NCBI GenBank assembly: GCA_907163375.1 | Contig: CAJQUW010004571.1 | Span: 1 to 64,000 of the forward strand | Origin: Prostheceraeus crozeri | Taxonomy: Eukaryota; Platyhelminthes; Polycladida; Euryleptidae | Length of the DNA stretch: 64,000 bases | Direction: 5' to 3' | Translations under genes and position numbers: made by a program | Shown here: positions 1 to 11,139 of the stretch, one piece after another | Position numbering within the stretch: the stretch's first letter is position 1 | How the letters are laid out: every line of letters begins with the position of its first letter | Notes under the pieces: generated by a model | Told to the model about the DNA's origin: nothing | Seen by the model: only the letters and a program-made list of their open reading frames with translations | Databases searched by the model: none

Positions 1-560
1 GTCATTGTCACTGTCCAACACGTGCTATTGGTCACTGCCGCTGTCCATCACGTGCTCTTGGTCACTGTCACTGTCCAACACGTACTCTTGGTCACTGTCA
101 CTATCCAGCACGTGCTCTTGGTCATTGTCACTGTCCAGCACGTACTCTTGGTCACTGTCACTGTCCAGCACATGCTCTTGGTAACTGTCACTTTCTAGCA
201 CGTACTCTTGGTCACTAACAGTGTCCAGCACGTGCTCTTGGTCACTGTCACTGTACAGCACGTGCTCTTGGTCACTGTCACTATCCAGCACGTACTCTTG
301 GTCACTGTCACTGTCCAGCACGTACTCTTGGTCACTGTCACTGTCCAGCACGTGCTCTTGGTCACTGTCACAGTCCAGCACGTGCTCTTGGTCACTAACA
401 CTGTCCAGCACGTGCTCTTGGTCATTGTCACTGTCCAGCACGTGCTCTTGGTCACTGCCACTGTACAGCACGTGCTCTTGGTCATTGTCACTATCCAGCA
501 CGTGCTCTTGGTCACTGTCACTGTCCAGCACGTACTGTTGGTCACTGTCGCTATCCAGCA
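1..560. repeat. 30-bp minisatellite, about 18 units
   Basis: A tandem array of a 30-bp unit (core GTCCAGCACGTGCTCTTGGT) runs from the window edge to about 560, so the true array may be longer. Because 30 is divisible by 3 and the unit lacks stops in several frames, both strands carry long open frames. The minus strand would read a 10-residue repeat, DSDSDQEHVL, for 168 residues from 531 to 25. Units differ by scattered substitutions, mostly CACGTG against CACGTA. A degenerate relative lies at about 1737-1795. I see no splice sites or start context that would make it a gene, so I treat it as a satellite and not a CDS. Confidence 0.9.
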
Positions 561-561
561 G

Positions 562-615
562 CAGTGGCGGATCCAGAGGGGATATCGGGATGCATCCCCA
601 CCCCCACCGGATAGT
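562..615. mobile_element. hAT-like terminus remnant
   Basis: Directly after the minisatellite comes CAGTGGCGGATCCAGAGGGG followed by a run of C. This resembles the 5' terminus of many hAT elements (CAGTGGCGGATCCAG). No matching inverted end or 8-bp duplication was found, so it would be a solo end. Confidence 0.3.
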
Positions 616-852
616 CTAACTGTATTTCAGCTTTCTTCGTTCAATTAAACATGAGATGATCTGGGATTGCGAATGTCTATGATATCTTGAAGGTTATTGG
701 ATGTTGCGATTCCGTAATTCATGTTTTCTTGCGAGTGAGGAAGGGGCAGGGGGTGGAAATAATGACAGACCCTTGAAGTATTCAATGAGCGTGTCCGGAT
801 TTCTTTATTATTGTAATGACGCTGATTGATGGCTGTACTTCTCGGAAATTGG

Positions 853-1003
853 GGCACTACTGCAGTTTAGTGCACCCTCTTTTACCACCTACTGCAGTTT
901 AGTGCACCCTAAAATGTGCCGTTGTTTTAGGGTGCACTAAACTGCAGTAGGCGCGGTTTTCCGTCCTCTTTCATAGAGGGTTGCACTAAACTGCAGTAGT
1001 GCC
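853..1003. mobile_element. 151-bp palindromic MITE with 8-bp TSD
   Basis: The outer inverted repeat starts GGCACTACTGCAGTTTAGTG and closes with its complement at 1003. A second inner pair (CCTACTGCAGTTTAGTGCAC and complement) is nested inside, so each arm contains the motif CTGCAGTTTAGTGCA twice. The direct repeat GAAATTGG flanks it exactly at 845-852 and 1004-1011. An 8-bp duplication fits hAT and a few other cut-and-paste superfamilies; the termini alone do not settle which. There is no coding capacity. Confidence 0.85.
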
Positions 1004-2610
1004 GAAATTGGATCTCGATCTGGTTTGAAGTACGCACTGCCTGAAATAATTAAGTGACCATCAACATCGACTTCCATGAGACTTGAGAGATAACCGTTTA
1101 CCAAATTTTAAGAAAGTCGGATCTTTCACAAAATCAAAAAATAAAGAAATTGAAAAGAAAATCCTCTGCACATTGTCACGAAGACTACTTGCATTGATGT
1201 ATGCTCATCCTGAACTCATATTGATATCGAAACAGTAACCGATACCTTTTCATTGAAAAATAATCGAGGATCAACTTTCAATCAAGTAATTTTTAATTAA
1301 CACTTTGTTATTTATACATGTAACCGTATTTAGAAAATTGCAGCAAAATCATCATGCTACAGCACTTATATTTGCTGTACTTCACAATGTTGGCCAGTCA
1401 TTTGAGGTTTTTACAGACGCTCTCTATTTTTTGAGGAACTATTTTAGTATGTACTACTAAGGTCTGTGAATATAGGCCTGCGAATAAGATAAAGAAATTA
1501 CTATTTCAAATTTTGATGAAACGTACAAATATGTAGACATGCAATACTACTGGTGTTTCTGAAAGGCTTCTGTTCATGTGATTACTGGAAAATTTTAAAT
1601 AATGAATTTAACTTTTTATGATCGAATACATCATATGCATTCATCAGACTTGGGCGCACTCCGACTAAATGTTTTGCAACCGGCACTCCATTTTGGCGAA
1701 CTCAAGTGTGCTCTGCGCTCCAGCGCACGTTGTCCACTGTCCAGCAGATAAGCTCAGTGATCATTGTCACTGTCCAGCAGATAAGCTCTTGGTCCACTAT
1801 CTGGAAACTGATGTCAGAATCCACCTCCGTGCCTTAAGTTGCATAATCCTCCATTATTTTGCTGTAAACAGTGGTAAGCCCATCAGTGCACCGATCGACG
1901 TTGAATCGATGTAGCGTAAAAACAATCCAGTCCCACTTTCACAAAATCCAGGACAATCGCTCACTTTTTACTTTTAACAATTGGATGCATAAGAACTTCA
2001 AACAGTTGAGTGACATCCAAAACACTTATTGCAGCAAAAACGTTGAGAAACTTACTTTACTTAATTCATTAGATAGAGCAGAAGCTGATTACTGACCACA
2101 CTCAACACAAGTCACTGGAATCTCTGAACGAAATCTCTCGTTGACATATTAAAGGTAGATTGTGCCGCGGAAATGTTCTACACCATTCTCATGTGTCAGA
2201 CCCATGATTTTATTGAAATTGCACCTACAAATGACATTCACTGAGGTTTGTAGTATAAAACGTCAAAAGCTACATTCAAATTCATTATAAAATTTTTGTG
2301 GAATTTTGGCAAAAACATAATATTTTTTAGTTTTCTCAAGTCGCGTTAAAGTATACCATCAATCATTAGCATTAATTTTTTCAAAATGATTTTGCCACAT
2401 CTTGAATTTCACCAGAAACCATTTATCAATACGAGGAATTTGCTCATTGCTATCTCAAAGCCTAAAAGATAATGTAAATAGGTCAAAAGTTCATCTGAAA
2501 GAGAAAAATCATGATAAAAGTTGATGATAAACTTCACCAGCAGCAAACGAATTTGCCACTCAAATAAACAACTCCGAATTCAGAAATAGAGCCATTCCCA
2601 AATTTGCCCA

Positions 2611-3376
2611 CAGTGATGCGGAGTCCTATCATTTTGATAGGACTCCGACTCCGGGGGTTGATAGGACTACTCCGGCTTTTGATAGGGACTCCGACTCCGG
2701 GTGGCAAGTATATATAGCATAGTTTTTTTGAAAAAAATGGTAACCTACATCATAGATCATTATAGGTTTACCTGAATTAATCTTTACTGATCATTTGCTG
2801 TATCAATTATCAATCATTTTCGATGAAAGTTTATCAAATGTCGCTTTAAGTTGGATGCATCCGACTCGGCTCCTCCATCTTGATTGTGTGCTTCACATAG
2901 TTTTTCTCCAGTCTCTACCAGGCAGGAAAATCCCGTTCCTTCTCTAAAAAATATGAGTACTCTTTCGATTTTAATATGCGCTTTGGAGGAGAGATCACAC
3001 ACGATTTACGTGAGGGTAAGAGGTAATGTTATCAAACATAATTGGTATTTCATTTTTATCTCTGACGTGACCTCTGGTGCTTATGTGTGATCGAGGATAG
3101 GCAGGCTTGTCTTCTGTACTAAATCACCGAGTGAAAAGACAATCCTTTTTTCGCTATTACGGTTCATTCCCTCAACTATTACAAGCTTTGCATGCAACAG
3201 TATCTCTGTACTTTTGTTTGACTGAGAAAGTTGACATCATAACAGTGACAGCAACGCACGAGGATAAATAATTTGTTTGTATTATATTTCGGGTCTAGTT
3301 ATAGGCCAAAGTCCGGAGTCCTATCATTGATAGGGACTCCGGGACTCCGACTCGACTCCGACTCCGACTCCGATGA
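2611..3376. mobile_element. hAT remnant inserted in the foldback element
   Basis: It begins CAGTGATGCGGAGTCC and ends in repeated GACTCCG motifs. Imperfect inverted ends rich in GGAGTC lie at both sides (2613-2700 and 3310-3375). It is flanked by TTTGCCCA at 2603-2610 and 3377-3384; the identity extends to 10 bp because the element also starts with CA. The empty site can be read in the opposite arm of the host foldback. An 8-bp duplication and a CAGTG start are typical of hAT. The 3' end looks eroded. Confidence 0.7.
2814..3002 (-). pseudogene. BED-type zinc-finger exon of a hAT transposase
   Basis: A 62-residue minus-strand frame lies inside the hAT remnant. It contains FSCLVET, then LCEAHNQDGG, then SNLKRHLINFH. 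The spacing of Cys, Leu and the paired His resembles the BED finger found at the N terminus of many hAT transposases, which binds the element's own ends. The catalytic dimerisation region is absent, so this is a residual fragment. A chance frame is possible, but position within a hAT-bounded element supports the call. Confidence 0.5.
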
Positions 3377-3789
3377 TTTGCCCACATGTTTTCAATATTC
3401 TCCGATCTCTCGAATAGCCTAAAACTCATCTATGAACTAAAATATAAAGATTAAGTTAATGCCAACTTAACCGGTTCGCATTTGAGATGTCGGAAAGTAT
3501 TGAAAACATGTGGGCAAATTCGGGAATGGCTCATTTGTGAATGCTGAGTTGTTTATTTGAGCGGGCAAATTCGTCTTGCTACCCGATGAAGTTAGCATCA
3601 ACTTTAGCACTGATTTTTCTCTTTCACATGAACTTTTGACCTATTTACATTATCTTTTAGGCTTTGAGGTAGCAATGAGCAAATTCCTCGTGTTGATAAA
3701 TGGTTTCTGGTGAAATTCCAGATGTGGGCAAATCATTTTGAAAAACTAATGCTAGAGATGATGCTAACTTTAACGACTTAGTTTTCTCT

Positions 3790-4700
3790 TTGCCTTTATG
3801 CATGGCATAAGGCATCTAACAGAAGTCGAAATGAATTTTCATTAAATGTCTATTTTTCAACCGTGTCACTCATTTTAACATGGTTGCCTTTCTCCAACAC
3901 AAAAATTTTGCTAGGACCTCCCTGGAATATGAGAGGTGATCCGAGGACCAACTCTATCTCTAGCTCTCACTTCTAGCTAATCTACATAATTTAGGTATAA
4001 ATTGCTGTCTTGCAGACAAAAGTAATCGAAACTGACATTTTCGTTGAAATTGAATGAGAAAATTTTTATGCGCTCGAACCGTGTTGCTAAAAGAATGCAG
4101 TCGGGGGCTGGTACGGACATTGTGGATAGGATAACCCAGTTGGTGAGAATGACCAACTTAGAGCGGAAGCTGGTCTCATTCCAGTAGTAACTTCTTCAGG
4201 AACACTATGGAATTACCATTGTCCGAGATACTGCATCAGATTTATCGCTATTATTGTTTAATTGTTAGGGATTGAAAAGAAAAAGAGCCTGCAGTAAATG
4301 TGGAGATCATTGTCAGATATTCAGTAATCAATTTTTTTCTCATGATGGTGTGTTGTCTAATAACTTAAAAGGAAATTGCCGTCAATCAGTCTTTGATTTC
4401 TCAAGGAGTAAAGAAGTGCGGTAGATTAAATACTATGATCTTAGATTAGCAATTGACAAATACAGACCCTCATTTGTAAAACTGATGACTTAACAATTTT
4501 GAAGAGTCAGTGAAGAAATGTATGGTGCTGGTATAATGTACTGGAACAATCACAGCGAAATGTAGATTTGCTTCCACTCATGCTTGTACTCAGTTGTATT
4601 AAAGCTGTTTTGATAAACACAACTTCAATATGATATGGGTAAAACATAAAGATTTTTTTTGAAGACCTTTATTACACTATTTTCTTAAATTGCGTATATG
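3790..4700. other. No gene seen
   Basis: AT-rich sequence without a convincing open frame, repeat or splice-flanked exon. Confidence 0.6.
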
Positions 4701-4703
4701 CAG

Positions 4704-4710
4704 TATATAA
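4704..4710 (+). promoter_or_regulatory. TATA box candidate
   Basis: TATATAA lies 28 bp upstream of the ATG that opens the signal-peptide exon. With usual TATA-to-start spacing the 5' UTR would be only a few bases, which is unusually short. Either initiation is slightly upstream or the next ATG (4750) is used. Confidence 0.35.
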
Positions 4711-4737
4711 GCTTCTTTTGCTAGACATCACAAGAGG

Positions 4738-4819
4738 ATGAGACCAATCATGATGTTTCACATATTGCTGCTTATATATGCAGCAGTATGTGTTCTCGGC
4801 TTTGCTCGAGCAGCAAGAA
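4738..4819 (+). CDS. Signal-peptide first exon (partner exon uncertain)
   Basis: The ATG at 4738 encodes a typical secretion signal: a short basic start (MRPIMMFH), a hydrophobic core (ILLLIYAAVCVLGF) and a small-residue cleavage region (ARA/AR). The frame then meets a near-consensus donor, A|GTGAGT, at 4820, in phase 1. Two downstream acceptors fit that phase. One is at 4946, 126 bp away, and would give a basic secreted peptide of about 87 residues. The other is at 38892 and would place this signal on the giant Arg-rich repeat protein across a 34-kb intron. In both cases the junction codon becomes AGT (Ser). Sequence alone cannot choose; phase match has a one-in-three chance. Confidence 0.5.
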
Positions 4820-4945
4820 GTGAGTGCTTTTGAGCTTTATTTTAAAGCAGATTCAGCTCGATGCTTTCAATCTTTAGTTAAAGCCACTAAATAATATGTG
4901 GGATCGTCTACGTCAACGTCAATCTTTGTTTGGCCTTTCAATCAG

Positions 4946-5127
4946 GTTTATTTAAACATCATGCGATCTCAATGCTTAATGCACCAAAAGCGCACACTAC
5001 ACAATTGCAGTATTCTCAGAACGGTTGGCGCTTGAGGAAAAGCTCGTTTGCAAGATTGGAGATATTTCAGAGAAAATTATCATTCTTGCTGTTAAAGTCT
5101 ATTACTAACATAATATACAAACTATAA
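4946..5127 (+). CDS. Possible second exon of a small secreted peptide
   Basis: The pyrimidine-rich acceptor TTTGGCCTTTCAATCAG precedes an open frame that continues in phase 1 from the signal-peptide exon and stops at 5125. The 59 residues added are basic (His, Lys, Arg) with no Cys pairs and no recognised domain. No clear AATAAA follows closely. Coding status is doubtful; it competes with the 38.9-kb exon for the same first exon. Confidence 0.3.
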
Positions 5128-5129
5128 GA

Positions 5130-7000
5130 AGTTAAGTAATGGACCTAAATACGCTTCCGAAAACAAATAATGGCTTGACAAAATTTGGTGTAAAACATGG
5201 TAGAAAAAGTTATTATTATTGCGTCTGACGACAAATGTTTTCTGAATGATTGAGTGTACAACAAATTTGCTGCATTGAATTTATTAGTTTTTAGAATATA
5301 TTATTCAGTTATTATTTCCTAGCATCATCGAAATGATTTAAAAATTTCAGTATCACGAGAGATAACCGGGAGATACCGAGTGGACCCTGATTTCCTTCGG
5401 TCCACATCCGATGATAACTTATTTTTGATTTACCTTGATCCATGTGCAACATAAGCTTACATGTGGTTAAATGCAGCACCGGCAGCTCAAAAATTTCACG
5501 ACAACTCATTTCCGGAGTAGTATCTGCATGTACATGTAGGCCTACACTATATATGTATGTTGCATATACATGTAGCCTACACTTCATGTACAATTATACA
5601 TGTACAGTGTACATGTGCTCATTTTTGGAGATAAGATGAACGTGTATGTTAGCAATCGTGAATTTGCACATGCATAAATACTTATGTAAATATGATATAG
5701 AAACATTACTATCAATAATCTGTTGTTATAAATTAATGTTATAGAATTACTCTAAATGAAAACCATCAATTTTTTAAAAGTACTTATAAAAAGACCTTTA
5801 AAACTGACCTTACAATGAGTCAATTTTCCCCCAAATTTTTACAGAGACGTCAACAGACATAGAAACCAAAAGTCACAAAAAATTGAATTTCTATCTGACT
5901 TATTTAAAAAGATATAAAAAGAAGTTAATGGGCCCCTGGTACGCGATAGGGTTGACTTATTAATCATAGCAGTTAGTATAATACTCACTCTATGTTATTA
6001 ATAAAAGTAATTAATAACTTATTTTGAATGTTTTGAGTCTTTTGCACCCACTTTCATAGACTTATGCCATAAAACAATGCGAATTCAATTATCTTTCTTT
6101 TCTCATCATAGAACATTCATGATTCACTTTTGTAGACATCTGTACAATCAAGGGGAATATACGTTTTCTTAAATTATTAGATTCGCTTCTTCAATATATT
6201 TGGCAAAAATGTTTATTTATGCCATCCCCAGCCTCTAAGCACATCATCTTGTTTCTGCAATTGGTCAATCTTGAAATGATTTTACAATCTAATGATCTAC
6301 CTTCAGTAATGAGTTATCTGTAGAAGTTTGGTTTCCACCTTCATTTAACTAGATCAAACATAAAATCTCAATACCAACTAAAATAAATAAAAATGACTAA
6401 TCTGATTTTAATAGCAAGTCTTGTATTTGCACATTTTTCAAAAAATTATGACGTCACAGAAATGGATTGTCACAATTAAGCATTGATATTGACATATTCG
6501 GTATCTTCTAACATTGAAGCGCACTTGTGTGATGCAATATTAGCCAAATTAATGTCGCCATAGCTGTAAACAATCTATGATATTTCCAAGTTATGAAATC
6601 ATCATGAATCATGATCATTTCGTGCCATGACGGATAAGTAAAAGGTGTTAATCATGACTAATCTCGTTTAGCAGGCCTCACTCTCGGGCAATTGCATGTG
6701 AATCTCCCGAGAGCGAAGCTAAATTTTACAGAAGCAATGCCACATTTTCGTGTACAGAGGAAATGTAAACTACGAAAGGCATATCTAAAAAATTGCACAC
6801 AGTGATACATGGAATTCTTGAAACTTACCAAATATATTGATCAGGAAGAAACGTCATACAACTTATAGATTGATCTCCATCCTCTATCGATCTCAAATGG
6901 TTCATCAAAGACACTTCAGCATTTTATTTGCAAGAATAAGACAATGATGAAACGAAAACAGAGGTAGAAGAAATACAGTGTGCAAGTGGACAAATTAATC
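5130..7000. other. No gene seen; small hairpins only
   Basis: AT-rich sequence. A cluster of TACATGTA-type palindromes lies at 5525-5615 and a short stem CTCTCGGG/CCCGAGAG at about 6682-6713. No credible exon was found. Confidence 0.6.
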
Positions 7001-7699
7001 ACGGTAGGCCTGAGCAAACTTTTAGTCGATAAAAAATTGGCTCAACAAAACTATTTGCAAATTATGATTGTACTATCAGTTACAAATAGTACTTCTACGT
7101 AAAAACGACAAAAATATTGTCGGCTAGATATCGAGAAATTGAAGGGAACGTTAATTTTTTTGAATTTTGAATTTTAAAATGTACGCTAATTATTAAAGAA
7201 ATGTTGGACATAAGTAATTGCTCAACCATAGTACTACTGAATTTCAGTCCTTGAACCTTCTGCCCAATGTTTAATTAAAATATCAACTATCGTCGGCTTA
7301 CTTTGGATAATAATTTGGTTTTATAGTCATACTGTGTTTAATATTTAAATGCTTCATAATCCCTTGTACACAGTGCTAACCATTCTGCATTATTTTACGA
7401 CATTGTTATACATCCATTTTACTATATTGGGACAGCTCAAGTTTGTACCGATTACTATGTTGATTCGTAGCAATCTGCATGTAGATCTCAGGCGTCCTTG
7501 AAACTTGAGTGAGGCAATATCTGTGAAACATTCCTATTCATCCGATGTCAACGGGTTTGGTAGTCAACGATCAGTCACCATTGTTTATCATACATACGTC
7601 GTCGGCTTCAAGTGAAAGTACAAATTCACTTAACAAACTGTGATTCACTGACTTCTGATCTCATCGAGCAGTCGACTTGTTGATAATTCACTCTAAAAA

Positions 7700-9780
7700 A
7701 TGCCATTGTCTCCGGATGATCTGAGAAAAAAAGTTTTTTGTATTATATGCTTCGGGAAAACAAAAGTGATGAAAAATATATCGACACTTCGTTGGGACAC
7801 CCATCATAGAGAGATACCTTTTGCAATTGGATTGATCGGTTCAGATTATTCGACTCTCCCGTCATCGTGTGTAGTACTTGTCAAAAAAATTGTCCAGTGA
7901 ATATGGGAGATCAATTTTTACACGTCGTATTCAAAAATGCATGACTATTCTAAGATTGGATTACCGACGCGATCATCGACGTTTGATGAAAATTGCTCAT
8001 GTTCAGTTTGCCTCATTGCATCTTCGGTACCAAAAAATATTGCTCTGGCTCAACTACAAATGTTATTCCAATGCCTAAACGTGTTTCTTCTGGAAGGCAC
8101 ACTTGGTTTCTTCTTCGACAAATTCTGCACCTACATCAGTTAAGCGTATGTGCGAAATGTTTCTCAACATTAAGTCGTGGTATTTCCCACCAGTGCACAA
8201 AATCTTCACAGCCTTCACAACTTATTGACTAAAGCTGGTTCCCCTACAACAAAAGAAAAATTGTGCTCAAGCGTCATCCGTGAGAAACGTAGATGGAGTA
8301 AACTTACCATGCAGCAGGTCCCTCATTTCCTTATCTTCATCGACCGGTAAACCAATTCAGCTATCTCCTTTTCAAGTTCCTCTCAAAAAAAGACCACTTT
8401 TCCTTGGATGACATTTTCTGTGATTCAAAGAGACTTAAATTTGTCAAATAATCAAACACGCCCATTTATCAACACTTTATTCGTGCTGGGGCTCAGGACC
8501 AGTTCTTGTGTGGAGTCAGGTTCTGAGAGAGAAACTCAGTATGAAAAATCATTCACTAGATAATTATTTTACGGTTTCGACGGAGCGGTTTGTCATTACA
8601 GATAATGAAATAGAATCAAGGAGAGATAGTAATACTGCACTGACGTTAATCTTTTGATCCAGAATATTGAGTCGCTTCGTCATAAAACTTTCAGGAACGT
8701 AAAAATTGGAATCGGACGGTGGACAAGGCTATTTAAAAGTTTGTCTTAACCTTCTCAACCTCGGTGTATGAGGATTCAGTCAGTGATGATTGAGAATTGT
8801 AAACGTCGATGTTACCGGGGGGATATTATGACAGTTGGACAGGTGGGAAAGACACCAGTGTGAATAAACTCATTATCATTGGCATAATTCCTAATGTGCC
8901 AGAAAACTATCGGAATATTTTGGCATTGTGGATCCATTTAAATTTGGAATCTCTCTCTATTTCCCGTTCACGGTAGCAGCTGACCTCAAAATTGCTAATA
9001 TTCTTTGTGGACTTATGGGCCATAGCTCAAATCATCCTTGTACGTGGTGCGATGTGGGAGAGAAGTGATATGCAAATGGTCAAAAAGGAAATCTCAGAAC
9101 GCTTGGCAATCTCATGAGAACTGTTTTGGACATGGTATGGCTCAGGTGCTCAAAAACAAAGGCCAAATTGTTTGGAAACGTCATTCATCCTCCAGTTTTC
9201 AAGCATATCTCTGATGATAAGCTCATCTTGGACCTTATACCTCCTCCTGAGCTCCATTTGCTAATTGGATCATTCACCACAATCTTTAAGCATTTTCAAA
9301 GCATTTTTCCAAATGCAGAGAAATGGGCGATTGATTGTGATGTGCGGATGGAGCGTTACCATGGAGGAACTTTCTCGGAAAATGACTGCATAACTCTTCT
9401 AGAAAACATTGATAAGTTGATGATCGAATCTTATAATTGTTCAGAATATGGTTTTATAAATACTTTTGTTGCTCTTAAACGTGTGGTTCATGCATGTTTT
9501 GGCTATAATCTTCGGCCTGACTATAAAGAAAAGATACAAGATTTCAGATTGGCAGTCCAAGAAATAGCATTGGAATAACCCCAAAGTTGCATGTGATATT
9601 CCACCATGTTGAAGACTATTGCGAGGCACATGGAAGAGGTCTCGGCCAGGTCCTCAGAGCAAGCCTCTGAGTCAGTTCATTGTGACTTCAAAAAAACTTG
9701 GGATCGACACGCAGTTTCTATGTCAATGATAGGTATGGTCAGCAACTGCTTACAGCAGTAAGAGATTACTGCAACAGACA
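7700..9780 (+). pseudogene. Broken transposase gene of the long-TIR transposon
   Basis: The reading frame starts near 7700 with a Cys-rich N-terminal part and is split by frameshifts and stops. Pieces seen in order: GLIGSDYSTLPSS (about 7840), CSGSTTNVIPMPKR (8053), a stretch reading NVPENYRNILALW (about 8895), ADLKIANILCGLMGHSS-like residues (about 8980-9030) followed by HPCTWCDVGE, then 154 open residues (9114-9578) with PPELHLLIGS and MERYHGGTFSEND, and finally HHVEDYCEAHGRGLG and SEQASESVH (9600-9690). I recognise this arrangement as a transposase-like family common in invertebrate genomes but cannot assign its superfamily. Confidence 0.65.
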
Positions 9781-10254
9781 TGTTTAATAATTGCAATGAT
9801 ATTTTGGTACCAGTTCAAATTTAAAAGATGCATTGACTTTTGAGTATAGAATTTTGGTTTTTTGATAATATATGGCTACCGTCATAATTTCAACATTGTA
9901 ATGTTGTCATAGAAACTCAAAATAATGCAGAATGGTTAGCACTGTGTACAAGGGATTATTGAAGCATTTAAATATAAACACAGTATGACTATAAAACCAA
10001 TTATTATCCAAAGTAAGCCGACGATAGTTGATATTTTAATTAAACATTGGGCAGGAAGGTTCAAGGACTGAAATTCAGTAGGTACTATGGTTGAGCAATT
10101 ACTTATGTCCAACATTTCTAATAATTAGCGTACATTTTAAAATTCAAAATTCAAAAAATACGTTCCCTTCAATTTCTCGATATCTATGCCGACAATTTTT
10201 TTCGTTTTTACGTAGAAGATTTGTAACTGATAGTAAATCATAATTTGCATTTTT

Positions 10255-11139
10255 TATTTTTTCTTTTATTTTTTTTTATTGGTTATACCATTTTCCAGTA
10301 ATTCACACCTATATTTTAGTTTGTTTTGGATGTATCGTCTTTTGCGGTTGTTTTGTTTTTGTTTTTAACTATACTATCCGTATTACTTTTATTAACATCT
10401 CATTACTGTATTGATTTTTAGAATGCCAGCCGCATTTAAGTTTATGCGGGGACCCGCCCGCTGGGCTTTGAGCGTTCAGGTAGAGGGGCCGAAACGCAAC
10501 CAGCGGGTCCCCTGCTGACGATGGCTATTGTTTAATTTGTTATAAGTTTGTTCTTTTTTTAATCGCAAACTACCCTAGTGTGATGAATGGACTGTGTCGG
10601 ATACTGCGTCTCCATGGGGTTGACATGGAGATTACTAGTGTCTATTTATATTTACAGTTCCTAATCAATCGGCCTGAAAACTTTGACAAGGCGATCACTT
10701 GTTAGCGGCCTTGAACGATCTCGTACACGTAAGGGTGAACTCCAGCCCGTATAGCGCTTTGTTATGGACCCCCGGGTAGGTCCGCCCGGCACGCAATCAG
10801 ATCGTCAAGTCTTTGTGCATAAGCCTTCATGTATTCATGCATTTGTTCGAGGATCAAAGTCAGAGGACACTTAGGGTAAGGTCAGCCCCGCTTTAGACGC
10901 GTGAGTGAAAAATGGTACTAGTGGGAAGGTCCTCAAACCCCGAACTCGTCAAGTTAGCGCTCTAAAATGTAGTCCTAGCGGACTAGTCAAAAGTTTGACG
11001 CGCCTAGAACGTATAATGTCTTGCCGGTGGGAACGCACCACCTGTCCTCTAAAGGACAAACATAAGTTCATATTAAACTATAAGTTTATTAAAATTATGA
11101 AACATGTAGACATCGTAATGGGAATGTCCCAGCCTTCAA
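10255..11139 (+). repeat. Left direct repeat (pseudo-LTR) of the Penelope-like element
   Basis: It aligns with 14355-15323 over its whole length, from TTTTTTTATTGGTT to CCCAGC-TTCAA. It contains a GC-rich hairpin near 10441-10520, whose paired strands (CCCGCTGG and CCAGCGGG) also pair in the other copy, and a hammerhead-like motif near its 3' end. Confidence 0.75.
11010..11070 (+). ncRNA. Hammerhead-ribozyme-like motif, left repeat
   Basis: The order is TATAATGTC, a stem (GGTGG...CCACC), CTG, a short stem (TCCTCTAAAGGA), then CAAAC and bases that can pair back to the start. This is the layout of a hammerhead (GUC cleavage site, CUGAUGA core, GAAAC core). The core looks decayed, so activity is unlikely. 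Hammerheads are known in Penelope terminal repeats. Confidence 0.4.

Larger units (their letters stand above)
2338..3780. mobile_element. Foldback element, split by a hAT insertion
   Basis: The left arm (2338-2612 plus about 3387-3408) is the inverted complement of the right arm (about 3485-3780), with scattered mismatches. The loop is about 75 bp. The right arm preserves the uninterrupted version of the site at which the left arm was broken by the element at 2611-3376, which proves the order of events. No open frame of its own was seen. The family is unknown; long-arm foldback or MITE-like. Confidence 0.8.

Noticed and set aside
25-531. 168-residue acidic repeat frame on the minus strand, and overlapping plus-strand frames
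   Set aside because: All arise from a 30-bp satellite that lacks stops in several frames; there is no start context, splice site or unique coding flank.
1-560. CRISPR array
   Set aside because: The repeats are contiguous without unique spacers, and the DNA is eukaryotic.
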